Below are positions 58,933-60,000 of a DNA stretch of 60,000 nucleotides, piece after piece. The stretch lies in assembly GCA_914767715.1 (NCBI GenBank), contig OU612072.1, forward strand, positions 10,294,001 to 10,354,000. Direction: 5' to 3'. The translations under genes were made by a program, and so were the position numbers. The notes below the pieces were generated by a model. The model saw only the letters and a list, made by a program, of their open reading frames with translations. It was not told the DNA's origin and made no database searches. This DNA comes from Membranipora membranacea (lineage: Eukaryota > Bryozoa > Gymnolaemata > Cheilostomatida > Membraniporidae). Each line of letters opens with the position of its first letter. Position 1 is the stretch's first letter.

Positions 58933-60000
58933 CTGTAAGATAAAATAATCATTGAGCATGATAACCTAGTATAAAGATCCAGGTAACAGATAACCACGAT
59001 ATGCAAAATATATCAATACATTGAAGAGTTGTCTCTTTTCAGAATGAAAGTTAGGGCAACTCCCATTTTAATGGCTGATGTGAAGTTGGTTTTATAAGAC
59101 ATGCTCCTCTAATATTGACCAGTGTCATAACTCACAAATAAACCGCACATGCGCCAGTGGAGGCCTAAGTTTTGATGAGTAAGATATTCTTAATTTATCT
59201 TATATTCCCTGCAGAAGTTGGAACCTGACTAGCTAACCTATGATCCGAGGCATAGGAGAAATATTGGGCTGTCAGACAGTGGTTGTTTGGAAGTTGGACT
59301 GGTCAGAGATTTCAGTTGCACATATTGAAATCATGATATGGAGGTTTGCAGTTATTTATTATGTGACATGTTGGTGAGTCATGTTTTTGCTGAGTTAGAG
59401 GTTGACTGGACTGTCTTCGATGATGGAACCTTGCCTTCATGCTTCATATGATCGGAACCCTATGGGCATCGATTATGACGATGTTACATTTTTAGCATTT
59501 GGAATCTGCACCTTCCCATCTCCAATGTTGTCCAAATGCCTACCTTAAGATTTTTGTTTGTTTTTCTCCGTTCAGGGTTTTTGCTGTGCATTTAACTCTA
59601 TCCTGTAAAAATATATAAAGGACACACATAAGACAAAGAAAGAATTATCACAAATAGGCTATGGCAATTTCCTGAAACTTTCACAAACTCTTCGCAGGGA
59701 AGGGAGAATTCACCTTCCTAGGTAACCTCACATAATAGGCCTACTAAAAAAACATTTATCATTAAATCTATTCCTCACCGGTCTTCTTTCACCAAAACGT
59801 AGGCTTGGAAAACAAACCAGGCTCTACTGTAAGAATTTGTGCACACACAAGTTCTTACAAATCAAATTCTTCAAATTGCATAGTCATTTTTGTTTGCATA
59901 TAATGATCAGTCTAGGATTATGTTGGGTGTTAGCCTGGGCAAACAGCCTGCTAGTGCCCAGTGGGTTTTTCAATTAGAAAGAGTGATACTTTACAGAAGC
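58933..60000. other. Upstream region of AQR, no other gene seen
   Basis: It contains the predicted 5'UTR exon at 59544-59602 and a possible first-exon donor at about 59779. A small palindrome (AGAATTTGTGCACACACAAG then TTCTTACAAATC) lies near 59833-59870. No TATA box and no GC-rich island stands out. Confidence 0.4.
59544..59602 (-). other. AQR: Predicted noncoding 5'UTR exon of AQR
   Basis: On the minus strand an acceptor (atttttacag) precedes GATAGAGTTAAATGC, and a donor CTTAAG|gtaggc closes a 59-bp exon with no start codon leading into an open frame. It can splice to the UTR part of coding exon 1 (58919-58932). A further donor (AAGACCG|gtgagg) at about 59779 could end the first exon. No TATA box is evident. 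Confidence 0.4.

Overview
This is 60 kb of AT-rich nuclear DNA from an animal. The evidence is GT-AG introns, tRNA-derived SINEs, a LINE fragment, MITEs and a conserved metazoan splicing gene. The secreted cysteine-rich peptide at the left end resembles the eclosion-hormone-type peptides known from arthropods and echinoderms. That, with the base composition and intron sizes, fits a marine deuterostome such as an echinoderm or hemichordate, but the phylum is an inference. I see no bacterial operon, CRISPR array, virus or true tRNA gene.  Layout. (1) 115-189: possible last exon of a + strand gene that enters from the left. (2) 2467-6722: a compact + strand gene with a TATA box, a 5'UTR exon and two coding exons; it encodes a 117-residue secreted peptide with six cysteines. 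(3) 6.7-17.8 kb: mostly intergenic, with a LINE 3' fragment and SINE remnants. (4) 17853-18914: two or three unrecognised + strand exons with compatible phases. (5) 19112-22399: a two-exon + strand gene for a 975-residue, threonine-rich, single-pass membrane protein whose ectodomain carries four copies of an amphipathic segment. (6) 23410-58918 on the - strand: a complete orthologue of Aquarius (AQR, the intron-binding spliceosomal helicase) in 28 coding exons. All 27 coding introns are GT-AG, and joining the exons gives 1,454 residues (human about 1,485). At least one 5'UTR exon lies further out, at 59544-59602. (7) 55338-57540 on the + strand: a caspase with N-terminal ankyrin-like repeats, wholly inside the first coding intron of AQR and on the opposite strand.  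The AQR introns hold most of the repeats: a hAT-type MITE with an 8-bp target duplication, a three-copy inverted-repeat MITE family, two copies of one tRNA-derived SINE, tandem duplications of about 0.14, 0.23 and 1 kb, C20 tracts and an ATT-rich tract.  The genes do not form an obvious pathway. AQR is a housekeeping splicing factor, the nested caspase belongs to apoptosis or innate immunity, the Thr-rich protein is a probable cell-surface mucin, and the cysteine-rich peptide is a probable secreted signal. The Thr-rich gene and AQR are convergent, and their predicted 3' ends nearly touch.
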